Made by a program: the position numbers and the translations under genes. The notes below the pieces were generated by a model. That model saw only the letters and a program-made list of their open reading frames with translations, was not told the DNA's origin and did not search any database. A stretch of 14,159 bases of DNA from JBBDWZ01 sp050732575 (GTDB taxonomy: Bacteria; Gemmatimonadota; Gemmatimonadetes; Longimicrobiales; RSA9). This document shows positions 1 through 6,461 of the stretch, one piece after another (the stretch's first letter is position 1; every line of letters starts with the position of its first letter). The stretch is from NCBI GenBank assembly GCA_050732575.1, contig JBOHRF010000116.1, positions 1 through 14,159 on the forward strand. The letters are read 5' to 3'.

Positions 1-480
1 GTTCAGGGTACCAGCTATGGCGGTTACGCCACCAACCTGCTCATCACGCAAACGGGTCGATTCAAGGCTGCCATCAACATCAGCGGCAAAGTCGACATGA
101 TCAGCTTCTACACGGACTCGCCGCGTCTCGGTGTACGCAACATCCACGCACCTGAGAAAAGTCAGGATCGCTTGGGCGCCACACTGTGGCAGGCACCGCA
201 GAAATACGTCGAGCACTCGGCCATCATGGCTGCCGATCGCATCAAGACGCCCTTACTCATTCTGACCGGACGTGAAGATCACAATGTGCCCGAACGTACC
301 AGCATGGAAATGTTCTACGCACTGCGGCGCCTGGGTAAGGACGTGGAGTGGGTCAGCTACACCTACGGTGGTCACGGCATGCCAACCAACACCGTCGAGG
401 AAGTCAAAGACTATCACGCGCGCATTCTCGGCTGGTACGAGAAGTATCTCAAGAACGCCAGGAAAGTGGCCGACCAATAG
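1..480 (+). CDS. S9-family serine peptidase (prolyl oligopeptidase/acyl-peptidase type), C-terminal fragment
   Basis: The 5' end lies outside the window; 159 residues are visible, starting inside the alpha/beta-hydrolase catalytic domain. The nucleophile elbow reads G-T-S-Y-G-G-Y at segment residues 3-9, so Ser5 (nt 13-15) is the predicted nucleophile. The acid is Asp93 in the LTGREDHNVP stretch, which matches the family pattern of a hydrophobic strand, G-x-x-D, then VP. The base is His125 in GGHGMP. Spacing and order (Ser, Asp, His) are typical of the S9 C-terminal domain, which cleaves short peptides, usually in the periplasm or cytoplasm. A propeller domain and any signal peptide would be upstream and cannot be seen. 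The gene ends 18 bp before the symporter gene on the same strand, so the two may be co-transcribed. The subfamily (S9B dipeptidyl peptidase, S9C acyl-aminoacyl peptidase) cannot be decided from this fragment. Confidence 0.88.
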   Translation, partial: VQGTSYGGYATNLLITQTGRFKAAINISGKVDMISFYTDSPRLGVRNIHAPEKSQDRLGATLWQAPQKYVEHSAIMAADRIKTPLLILTGREDHNVPERTSMEMFYALRRLGKDVEWVSYTYGGHGMPTNTVEEVKDYHARILGWYEKYLKNARKVADQ

Positions 481-498
481 AACTTTTCGCAGGACTCA

Positions 499-1815
499 AT
501 GACGCTCACGAGCAAGGTACTCCTCGGACTGGCAGCCGGATTGGGCGTTGGTATTGCGATTTCACTGTCCGCGAGCCCAACGCTGCACAGTATCCCTGGT
601 TACATCGAGCCCATCGGCACGCTTTGGGTCAATGCGTTGCGCATGATCGTTTTGCCTCTGGTGGTTTCCGCAATCCTGATTGGTGTTACCTCATTGCCGG
701 ATGCGCGCACCATCGGCCGCCTGGGCGGCCGCGCGCTGCTGCTCTTCGCCGTCGTGTTGGTGGCGGCTGCTGCATTCGCGGTGTTGGTTGCGCCCCCGAT
801 ATTTTCGTTGTTGCCCATCGATACGGGCGCAGCGCAATCGCTGCGTGCCAGTGCGGCGGCGGCGAGCGGGCAAGCGGTGGAAAATGCCAGTCGCATCACG
901 GGCCTGCGGCAGTGGCTGATCGATCTGATTCCCACCAATCCGATCCGATCGGCAGCCGATGGCACAATGTTGCCGCTGATCGTGTTTGCCATTGTGTTCG
1001 GACTTGGCCTGACGCGCGCTTCACCCGCCAATCGCCAGACCTTCATGCGCGCGGTGAACGCGGTCATGTCTGCGTCTCTCACGGTCGTGCGCTGGGTTCT
1101 GGTAGCGGCACCGGTTGGCGTGTTCGCTATCAGCGTGGCCCTGGCCACACGCCTCGGATTGGCCGCAGCGGGCGCCGTGGTCTACTACATCGTGGCGGTC
1201 AGCCTGATGTGCGTTGTCTTCATGGCGCTGCTCTATGTTGTGGCAGTCACACTGGGCCGGCAGCCATGGCGCCAGTTCATGCGCGCCTGCGCACCCGCTC
1301 AGGCCGTGGCCTTCAGCTCGCGTTCATCACTCGTGTCTTTGCCGGCCATGCTGGAAAGCAGCCAGGCCGTCCTGGGACTGCCCCTGCCCATTCGCAGCTT
1401 CTTCCTGCCGCTGGCTGTGGCCACGTTTCGCGCTGGCGGCGCCATCGGCATACCTGTGGGCGTGCTTTTCCTGGCCCGCCTCTACGGCGTGTCGCTCGAT
1501 GCTCAGCAACTGGCTACCGTGGCACTCGTTTCCGTGATCACAACGTTCAGCGTGCCCGGTATTCCGGGCGGGTCGATCATCGTGATGGTGCCCGTGTTGT
1601 TGTCCGCCGGACTTCCGGTTGATGGCGTGGGGTTGCTACTGGGTGTGGACACGGTGCCGGACATGTTTCGCACCACGACCAATGTGACCGGTGACATGGC
1701 GGCCGCCACCGTGCTGGCGCGCAATGAAGTTGCTGACGCGTCCGAGCCATTGCCCGGGAGCGATCATCCGGTCGAAGCGCATCCGGATGGCGTCACAGCG
1801 ACTGCTCGTCGGTAA
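499..1815 (+). CDS. Dicarboxylate/amino acid:cation symporter (DAACS/GltP-DctA superfamily), divergent TM7
   Basis: 438 residues, close to the usual length for this family, with hydrophobic segments from residue 6 onward. These inner-membrane carriers import glutamate, aspartate or C4-dicarboxylates with Na+ or H+. Family marks seen are NPIRSAADG (147-155), the serine-rich HP1 loop AFSSRSSLVSLP (271-282), the HP2 region VPGIPGG (352-358), and TM8 with D384, D388, R391, T392, N395 and D399 in the order expected for substrate and cation ligands. The TM7 motif that is normally NMDGT or NLDGS reads FRAGG here (310-314), removing the Asn, Asp and Thr/Ser that coordinate sodium in GltPh. Coupling or substrate may therefore differ; I would not name it gltP or dctA. 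AGGA lies at 491-494, four bases before the ATG, a short but usable spacing. The C-terminal tail after residue 408 is hydrophilic. Confidence 0.9.
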   Translation: MTLTSKVLLGLAAGLGVGIAISLSASPTLHSIPGYIEPIGTLWVNALRMIVLPLVVSAILIGVTSLPDARTIGRLGGRALLLFAVVLVAAAAFAVLVAPPIFSLLPIDTGAAQSLRASAAAASGQAVENASRITGLRQWLIDLIPTNPIRSAADGTMLPLIVFAIVFGLGLTRASPANRQTFMRAVNAVMSASLTVVRWVLVAAPVGVFAISVALATRLGLAAAGAVVYYIVAVSLMCVVFMALLYVVAVTLGRQPWRQFMRACAPAQAVAFSSRSSLVSLPAMLESSQAVLGLPLPIRSFFLPLAVATFRAGGAIGIPVGVLFLARLYGVSLDAQQLATVALVSVITTFSVPGIPGGSIIVMVPVLLSAGLPVDGVGLLLGVDTVPDMFRTTTNVTGDMAAATVLARNEVADASEPLPGSDHPVEAHPDGVTATARR

Positions 1816-1834
1816 AAACTCAGGAGCCCGTCAA

Positions 1835-2281
1835 ATGGCCATGCAAATCAGCAGCAGCGCGTTCAAGAACGGCGGCAAGATCCCGCGCCAACATACGTGT
1901 GACGGCTCCGATGTCTCGCCGCAGCTCGAGCTTGGTCACGTGCCGGCGCATGCACGGACGCTTGCCCTCATCGTGGACGATCCGGACGCACCACGCGGTG
2001 ATTGGGTGCACTGGCTCGTCTATGACATTCCCGTGGCAGTTCAGTCTTTTGCGGAAGGCCAGGCGCCGGCAGGGGCAACGCAGGGTCGCACGGATTTTGG
2101 CAGGACCAACTGGAACGGACCGTGCCCGCCACCCGGCAAACCGCATCGCTACTTCTTCAAGTTGTATGCGCTGGATGCGGCGCTCGAGCTGCGTGCCGGC
2201 GCAACCAAGAAAGATCTGCTTGATGCCATGGCAGAGCATATTATCGATCAGGCACAGCTCATGGGCACGTACGAGCGATGA
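1835..2281 (+). CDS. YbhB/YbcL family Raf kinase inhibitor-like protein (PEBP fold)
   Basis: 148 residues, close to the normal size of bacterial YbhB/YbcL proteins. The PEBP ligand-pocket signatures are present: DDPDAPRGDWVHW at 48-60, followed by LVYDIP (61-66), and GPCPPPGKPHRYFF at 95-108. These form the anion-binding site that binds phosphoethanolamine-like groups in eukaryotic PEBP; the bacterial role is largely unknown. No signal peptide is seen, so it is probably cytoplasmic. The ATG at 1835 is chosen because AGGAG stands at 1822-1826, eight bases upstream. A second ATG at 1841 is possible. The reading frame stays open upstream to 1691, but that part overlaps the symporter and is a shadow. 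It follows the symporter by 19 bp and precedes msrA by 47 bp on the same strand. Confidence 0.9.
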   Translation: MAMQISSSAFKNGGKIPRQHTCDGSDVSPQLELGHVPAHARTLALIVDDPDAPRGDWVHWLVYDIPVAVQSFAEGQAPAGATQGRTDFGRTNWNGPCPPPGKPHRYFFKLYALDAALELRAGATKKDLLDAMAEHIIDQAQLMGTYER

Positions 2282-2328
2282 CGTGGCATGAAAGCGGGCG
2301 CAACGTTGCATGACAAACCATCGTCGGC

Positions 2329-2883
2329 ATGGATGAGCGAATGAACGATACGCGGGAACAGGCTACACTTGCAGGCGGCTGCTTCTGGTGCCTGGAAGCC
2401 GTCTACGATCAACTCGAGGGTGTGCAGGACGTCGTATCAGGATACATGGGCGGCCAGCGCGCAAACCCGACCTATGAGCAAGTCTGCTCGGGCGCCACCG
2501 GCCACGCCGAAGTAGTGCAAGTCACCTATGATCCGGCGCAGGTCTCTTTCCGCGAGATTCTCGAAATCTTCTTCGCGATTCACGACCCGACTACAATAAA
2601 TCGGCAGGGCGCCGATGTGGGTAGCCAATACCGCTCGGCCATCTTTTATCATTCAGACGAGCAGCGCCAGGTTGCGGAAGATTTGATCCGTGAATGGAAC
2701 CAGGCCGGGCACTGGGATCGGCCGATCGTAACGGAAGTCATTGAATTGGCGCCGTTCTACGCGGCGGAGTCGTATCACCAGGAGTATTTTCAGCGCAATC
2801 CGAACGCGGGCTACTGTCAGGTAGTCATCGCGCCCAAAGTCGCCAAGTTCCGCTCGAAGTTCCTGCAAAAGCTGAAGCGCTGA
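2329..2883 (+). CDS. msrA: Peptide-methionine (S)-S-oxide reductase MsrA
   Basis: 184 residues. The enzyme reduces methionine-S-sulfoxide in proteins, and free methionine sulfoxide, using thioredoxin as recycling partner. The signature GGCFWCLE lies at 16-23, with Cys18 as the catalytic cysteine. GYMGG (39-43) follows as usual. The C-terminal GYCQVVIAPKVAKF (161-174) carries Cys163, a likely resolving cysteine. No signal peptide is visible, so a cytoplasmic repair enzyme is expected. The ATG at 2329 gives a four-residue extension over an alternative ATG at 2341; neither has a clear Shine-Dalgarno sequence, so the exact start is uncertain. No MsrB domain is fused or adjacent. It is the last gene of the first plus-strand run and ends 38 bp from a convergent gene. 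Confidence 0.96.
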   Translation: MDERMNDTREQATLAGGCFWCLEAVYDQLEGVQDVVSGYMGGQRANPTYEQVCSGATGHAEVVQVTYDPAQVSFREILEIFFAIHDPTTINRQGADVGSQYRSAIFYHSDEQRQVAEDLIREWNQAGHWDRPIVTEVIELAPFYAAESYHQEYFQRNPNAGYCQVVIAPKVAKFRSKFLQKLKR

Positions 2884-2921
2884 AGCTCGCAGATTCAAAT
2901 GCACGAGGGTTACTGCGCTAC

Positions 2922-3269
2922 TCACAGGAAGTGCAGGTAGAGTCCGTACCCTCCCACCACGGCGCCACCAACCATGAGCAAGGTACCGGCATCACCGCCA
3001 ATGATGGCACCGGCCAGGAATACGGCACCGCCAGCGATCATGAGAGCCACCGATTGACCGCGCGCGCCCGCCAGGGACGGCTGAGCCGGTCGTTTCGACT
3101 CTGCTTTCACTGCCTGCACGTTCCAGCGCGGCAACGCGTCCAGTGATGACGGCCGGGCAGGCGTCAATCGCTGCTGCAAAGACAAAGTCGGCTTTCCGTT
3201 GTCCTGAGCTGCCGCTTCGGCTGAGAGCAGGAGCAGCAAAAGACCAGTGACAGCAATCAGGCGACCCAT
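2922..3269 (-). CDS. Small exported/membrane hypothetical protein with Gly-rich C-terminal hairpin
   Basis: 115 residues; not recognised as a known family. Residues 1-22 form a signal peptide (MGRL, then a run of leucines, then AEAAAQ with a likely cut after AAA). A hydrophilic Pro/Arg/Lys-rich stretch follows to about residue 70. The last 45 residues form two short glycine-rich hydrophobic segments separated by GGDAG, which could make a membrane hairpin, similar in style to small glycine-zipper proteins. The start is decided by an AAGGAG at 3277-3282 on the minus strand, seven bases from the ATG. The frame stays open upstream to 3359, but that part has no such site and overlaps the intergenic region. 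The gene is divergent from the lipoprotein gene at 3403 and convergent with msrA. Envelope location is inferred. Confidence 0.65.
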   Translation of the reverse strand: MGRLIAVTGLLLLLLSAEAAAQDNGKPTLSLQQRLTPARPSSLDALPRWNVQAVKAESKRPAQPSLAGARGQSVALMIAGGAVFLAGAIIGGDAGTLLMVGGAVVGGYGLYLHFL

Positions 3270-3276
3270 CGTGCGT

Positions 3277-3282
3277 CTCCTT
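3277..3282 (-). promoter_or_regulatory. Shine-Dalgarno site deciding the start at 3269
   Basis: AAGGAG on the minus strand, seven bases upstream of the ATG at 3269. It supports the 115-residue product, which then begins exactly at a signal peptide, over the longer open frame that reaches 3359. Confidence 0.7.
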
Positions 3283-3402
3283 GGCAGGCACGGCAACGGG
3301 AAGTGCGCGCAAGATCGAGGACCGCCGCGGACCGGGCAAGAGGAGCTGGCTCCGTACATCCCCGTAGTTGACGGATACCGGCCCGCGGCTTACCAGTTTG
3401 AG

Positions 3403-3834
3403 ATGCACTCTCATGGCACACAGAACAGATTCCTCACTGTCAGCGGGCTTGTCCTGCTGCTGAGCCTGGGACTCGTCGGCTGCAACGATCTGACGGAAGC
3501 GCTGCCGGAGATCCAGGGCGTCTACGCATATTCGTCCAGCAGCCTCGACTCCCCTTCGCGCAATCGCTTCGGTACTCTCACGATTTTCGATTTTGACCGG
3601 CGCTCTGCGCGTTTCGAGGGCACGTATCAATACGTTACGGCCGGGGGCACGAGTATGACCGGCCAGCTGATTGGTGCATTCGTCGAGCGCGAGCGCATTT
3701 GGTTCCGTTTTCTGGATGAGCGCCAGTTCTTCCACGAGGGCGATTTCGTTTTTGGCAACAGCTCGGGGCAGGTCTTCTTTCTGGGCCTGAGTTATCGACC
3801 GACCAGTACAACATTTTCACTCTTCGTACGCTGA
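3403..3834 (+). CDS. Hypothetical lipoprotein
   Basis: 143 residues; no family recognised. The N-terminus is a lipoprotein signal: a short polar head, a hydrophobic stretch (LVLLLSLGLVGC) and a lipobox L-V-G-C with Cys27 as the predicted lipidated residue. The mature part alternates short strands rich in aromatic and polar residues (GTLTIFDFD, FEGTYQYV, IWFRFLDE, FVFGNSSG), suggesting a small beta-barrel or lipocalin-like fold; this is inference. The start is set at the ATG immediately ahead of the signal peptide. No good Shine-Dalgarno precedes it, so a nearby alternative is possible. The frame is open back to 3247, but that overlaps the divergent neighbour. Its last 43 bp overlap the 3' end of the convergent membrane-protein gene. 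Confidence 0.7.
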   Translation: MHSHGTQNRFLTVSGLVLLLSLGLVGCNDLTEALPEIQGVYAYSSSSLDSPSRNRFGTLTIFDFDRRSARFEGTYQYVTAGGTSMTGQLIGAFVERERIWFRFLDERQFFHEGDFVFGNSSGQVFFLGLSYRPTSTTFSLFVR

Positions 3835-4751
3835 AGAACAGCCAAACCCAATCCAATAAGCAGGGCCGCCGGCGCACACGTCAGTAGTACGAACGTAATG
3901 ATCTCGGCAGCGGGTCCGGGAGCAGTTCCCGCCAAACCGGCCAACGCGAAGAGCACGCAAGCGGCAAGTGCGCCGCGTGTGATCCAGAGCAGACTGCGCC
4001 GCGCATCTGCGTCACCGTTCAAGTAGCTAGCACGCAGGCATGTAATGGCTATGGCTACTCCCAGAACGAACGGCAACCACAAAAGGTTTTTCCAGGGCAT
4101 GCCGCGCAGCAGCACGCTCAGAATTGCCGCTGCCCATGCCGCCACCCAAACAGCGACCGGCTCCAGCCAGCCGCTGCGCAGGGCGTTTTGTGCCAGGTGA
4201 CGGAACAGCATGCCGATATCGATCCCGGCGCCCGGTACCTGGCGCATGAGTCCCGAGCGATCGTGACGCCCGCTCGCTTCCACGTCGGTCACCGTGAGCC
4301 TGGTCGGGAACTGGACGGCAAATCGAAGCAACGCGGCCAGCGCCAACCACAACGCCCAGTCTGGATACCCGAACGCAATCACAAGCGCGCGCCGGCTCAT
4401 ACCGGCTTCGAGTAAGAGCCCCGTCAACCACTCCTGAACCGGGCCCGCGTAACCCGTGCTCGAGAACGCCATGGCATAGGCCATTTCGCCAAAAAGCAGG
4501 AACAACGCAAGCGCTCGCGCAGCACGCGAAACGGTGGGTCTACTCAGCAAAAGAGCTACCAGGGCCAGGCCGATCAGGCTGCGCAGACCCCGGGTCAGTT
4601 CAAAGAACAAAAGCAATAAGACATTGCCCTGCTCCTGTAACGACCATTGCCCGATCAGCATGGCGGCAACATCCACGGCCAGTACGGGCTGCAGGGCCAC
4701 GTAGAGCAGGAGCGGTAGGACCGCCAGACGAAACCAATGGCTCGAAGTCAT
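3792..4751 (-). CDS. Polytopic inner-membrane protein of unknown function
   Basis: 319 residues, mostly hydrophobic, with roughly seven or eight predicted membrane helices; I do not recognise a family. A hydrophilic segment around residues 150-180 (containing FPTRLTVTDVEASGRHDR) splits it into an N-terminal half with about four helices and a C-terminal half with about four. No catalytic motif or kinase/cyclase domain is attached. The ATG at 4751 is preferred; an in-frame TTG two codons upstream (4757) is an alternative, and neither has a strong Shine-Dalgarno. The stop lies inside the 3' end of the lipoprotein gene on the other strand (43-bp overlap). The 281-bp region upstream is divergent with the DUF4015 gene and probably holds promoters for both. 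Coding status rests on length and coherent membrane topology. Confidence 0.68.
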   Translation of the reverse strand: MTSSHWFRLAVLPLLLYVALQPVLAVDVAAMLIGQWSLQEQGNVLLLLFFELTRGLRSLIGLALVALLLSRPTVSRAARALALFLLFGEMAYAMAFSSTGYAGPVQEWLTGLLLEAGMSRRALVIAFGYPDWALWLALAALLRFAVQFPTRLTVTDVEASGRHDRSGLMRQVPGAGIDIGMLFRHLAQNALRSGWLEPVAVWVAAWAAAILSVLLRGMPWKNLLWLPFVLGVAIAITCLRASYLNGDADARRSLLWITRGALAACVLFALAGLAGTAPGPAAEIITFVLLTCAPAALLIGLGLAVLQRTKSENVVLVGR

Positions 4752-5032
4752 GATCAAAAATCTGGTGACGCGTCCATTTTGACAAAGCTCACGAGTTCAG
4801 ACCCCTGCGCCTGGCACTCCCACATGCGCGATGCTTTTCGGTTTTTGTCGTGTAGCAACTTGACGGCCATTTTGCGAAAGGCAATGCGCCCAGCCGAGCG
4901 CGCCTAGACCAATCGAAAAGTTGGACCGGGCGGGCCCCGAGGATCCGCCATGCCACGGCCCATGCTTTGCACTTTGACCGGCATAACCATCAGCTACCGC
5001 GCGTTTCCGCAACTTTGAGAGAAAAAAGTTCT
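4752..5032. other. 281-bp divergent intergenic region, presumed promoters
   Basis: The region separates the minus-strand membrane protein from the plus-strand DUF4015 gene, so promoters for both are expected here. A TTGACA hexamer lies at 4779-4784 on the plus strand, but no convincing -10 follows at 16-18 bp, so I do not call a specific promoter. I see no RNA gene, tandem repeat or strong hairpin. Confidence 0.35.
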
Positions 5033-6328
5033 ATGAGACGGTGGCAACTCGGACTTCTGACGATCCCCGCAGCGGTGTTGGTATTCGGTGGCTGCCGAGA
5101 ACCCCAGGCCAATGCAGCCCAGACAGGCGCTACCCGACGGGCGGACATTGCCCAGGCCTCGCCCGGCGCTGAGGCGGTCCCTACGCCGCCCGAATCACCG
5201 CAAGCGCGCGTCAAAGCACCAGCGCAGATCCGCGGCATCTACCTCAATGCCTATGCAGCCGGCTCGAAAACACGACTACCAAAACTGATGGCCATAGCGG
5301 ATAGCACGGAACTGAACACCTTCGTTGTGGATGTGAAGGACGAAAAGGGCGTGCATTATCCGACCCAGATCCCGCTGGCGCGAGAGCTGGCGCAGAAGGG
5401 CGAGATCACCATTTCCAACCTGAAAACATTCACGGATACGCTGCACAAACGCGGATTGTACGCGATTGCGCGGGTCGTTGTATTCAAGGATCCCATCCTG
5501 TCCAAAGCCAGGCCTGAGTGGTCGATCAAAACGCAGAGCGGCGCCCTCTGGTATGACAAGGCAGGATTCTCCTGGGTGAGTGCGTGGGATCCGAATGTCT
5601 GGGAATACAACATCCAGATAGCGGAAGAGGTTCTCCAGGGCGGCTTCGATGAGATCCAGTTCGACTACGTTCGATTCCCCGAGCCATTTCCGAGCCTGCC
5701 GCCGCAGGTGCACAAGCATGCCAAGGGCGACCGCACGGACGCCATAGTTCAGTTCCTGGCGAAAGCCAAGCCGCGCATTCACGCCAAGGGCGGGCTCATG
5801 GCAGCCGACCTGTTTGGTCTTTCACCCAACGATCCGAAGGACGTGAACATCGGTCAGCAGTGGGAGCGCATCCTGGCCATATCGGACCATGTTCTGCCCA
5901 TGGTCTACCCTTCGCACTACCTGCCTACACATCTGCGCGGCGTGCCGACACCCAACAAGATGCCGTACGAGACCGTGTTCAACTCGGTCGGCATTGGCGT
6001 CATGCGCATGCAGAAGCTGGCTGAGGCGGGCGGCAAGGTAGCCCGCGTGATCCCCTGGCTGCAGGCATTCAACGCGCCCTGGGTCAACAAGAACTACCCG
6101 TATGGCCCTGAACAGGCGGGCGCTCAGATTCGTGCCGTCTACGACACCGGACTCGAAGATTGGATCTTCTGGAACCCGAGCTCGAGATATGAGCAGGTCA
6201 TGAGCACATTCGCGCGCACGACCGAGAAGGCCGGCCGCACGTTTCAGCCCTCAGCCGTCATGACGGAGACCATGAAGGTGCTCGAACGCACGGGCCTCAA
6301 GGACGCCCGAGTGAAGGCGGTCCGCTAG
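5033..6328 (+). CDS. DUF4015-family putative glycoside hydrolase, lipoprotein-like
   Basis: 431 residues. The N-terminus MRRW plus a hydrophobic stretch ends in V-F-G-G-C (Cys21), an imperfect lipobox, so it is exported and probably lipid-anchored. A low-complexity Ala/Pro/Gln linker runs to about residue 62. The TIM-barrel-like DUF4015 domain then starts at RGIYLNAYAAGS (67-78). Family marks include FVVDVKDEKG (97-106), ARVVVFKDP (146-154), FDEIQFDYVRFPE (205-217) and VLPMVYPSHY (287-296). The acidic residues D100, D103, E104, D206, E207 and D211 are candidates for catalysis. The family is annotated as putative glycosyl hydrolase with substrate unknown, possibly a cell-wall or exopolysaccharide glycan. 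The start at 5033 is chosen because it begins the signal peptide; the frame is open from 4967. A purine-rich GAGAGAAAAAAG precedes it. Confidence 0.88.
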   Translation: MRRWQLGLLTIPAAVLVFGGCREPQANAAQTGATRRADIAQASPGAEAVPTPPESPQARVKAPAQIRGIYLNAYAAGSKTRLPKLMAIADSTELNTFVVDVKDEKGVHYPTQIPLARELAQKGEITISNLKTFTDTLHKRGLYAIARVVVFKDPILSKARPEWSIKTQSGALWYDKAGFSWVSAWDPNVWEYNIQIAEEVLQGGFDEIQFDYVRFPEPFPSLPPQVHKHAKGDRTDAIVQFLAKAKPRIHAKGGLMAADLFGLSPNDPKDVNIGQQWERILAISDHVLPMVYPSHYLPTHLRGVPTPNKMPYETVFNSVGIGVMRMQKLAEAGGKVARVIPWLQAFNAPWVNKNYPYGPEQAGAQIRAVYDTGLEDWIFWNPSSRYEQVMSTFARTTEKAGRTFQPSAVMTETMKVLERTGLKDARVKAVR

Positions 6329-6451
6329 CGTCGGACCCGTTTGCAATTCTGCATTTCTTGCGTCCTGGCCGCTGCCGCCATGACCCTCCAGATTGCGGGC
6401 ATGGCGCTTGTGCAAATCGGCCATCCGCCAAGCAATACAAACAAGTCCGAC

Positions 6452-6456
6452 GAGGT
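6452..6456 (+). promoter_or_regulatory. Shine-Dalgarno site for the LanC-like gene
   Basis: GAGGT, five bases before the ATG at 6462. It supports the start that places the twin-arginine motif at residues 4-10 rather than the upstream open frame from 6393. Confidence 0.6.
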
Positions 6457-6461
6457 GCCCA

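Noticed and set aside
348..1622. A 424-codon open frame on the plus strand overlapping the symporter
   Set aside because: Arg/His/Gly-rich shadow translation of the high-GC symporter gene in another frame; the symporter frame has clear family motifs.
2992..3735. A 247-codon minus-strand open frame across the small exported protein and lipoprotein genes
   Set aside because: It covers two better-supported genes (signal peptide with AAGGAG; lipobox) in other frames and has no recognisable domain.
4779..4807. TTGACA hexamer as a sigma-70 promoter for the DUF4015 gene
   Set aside because: No acceptable -10 hexamer at the expected distance, and it lies about 250 bp upstream of the start.
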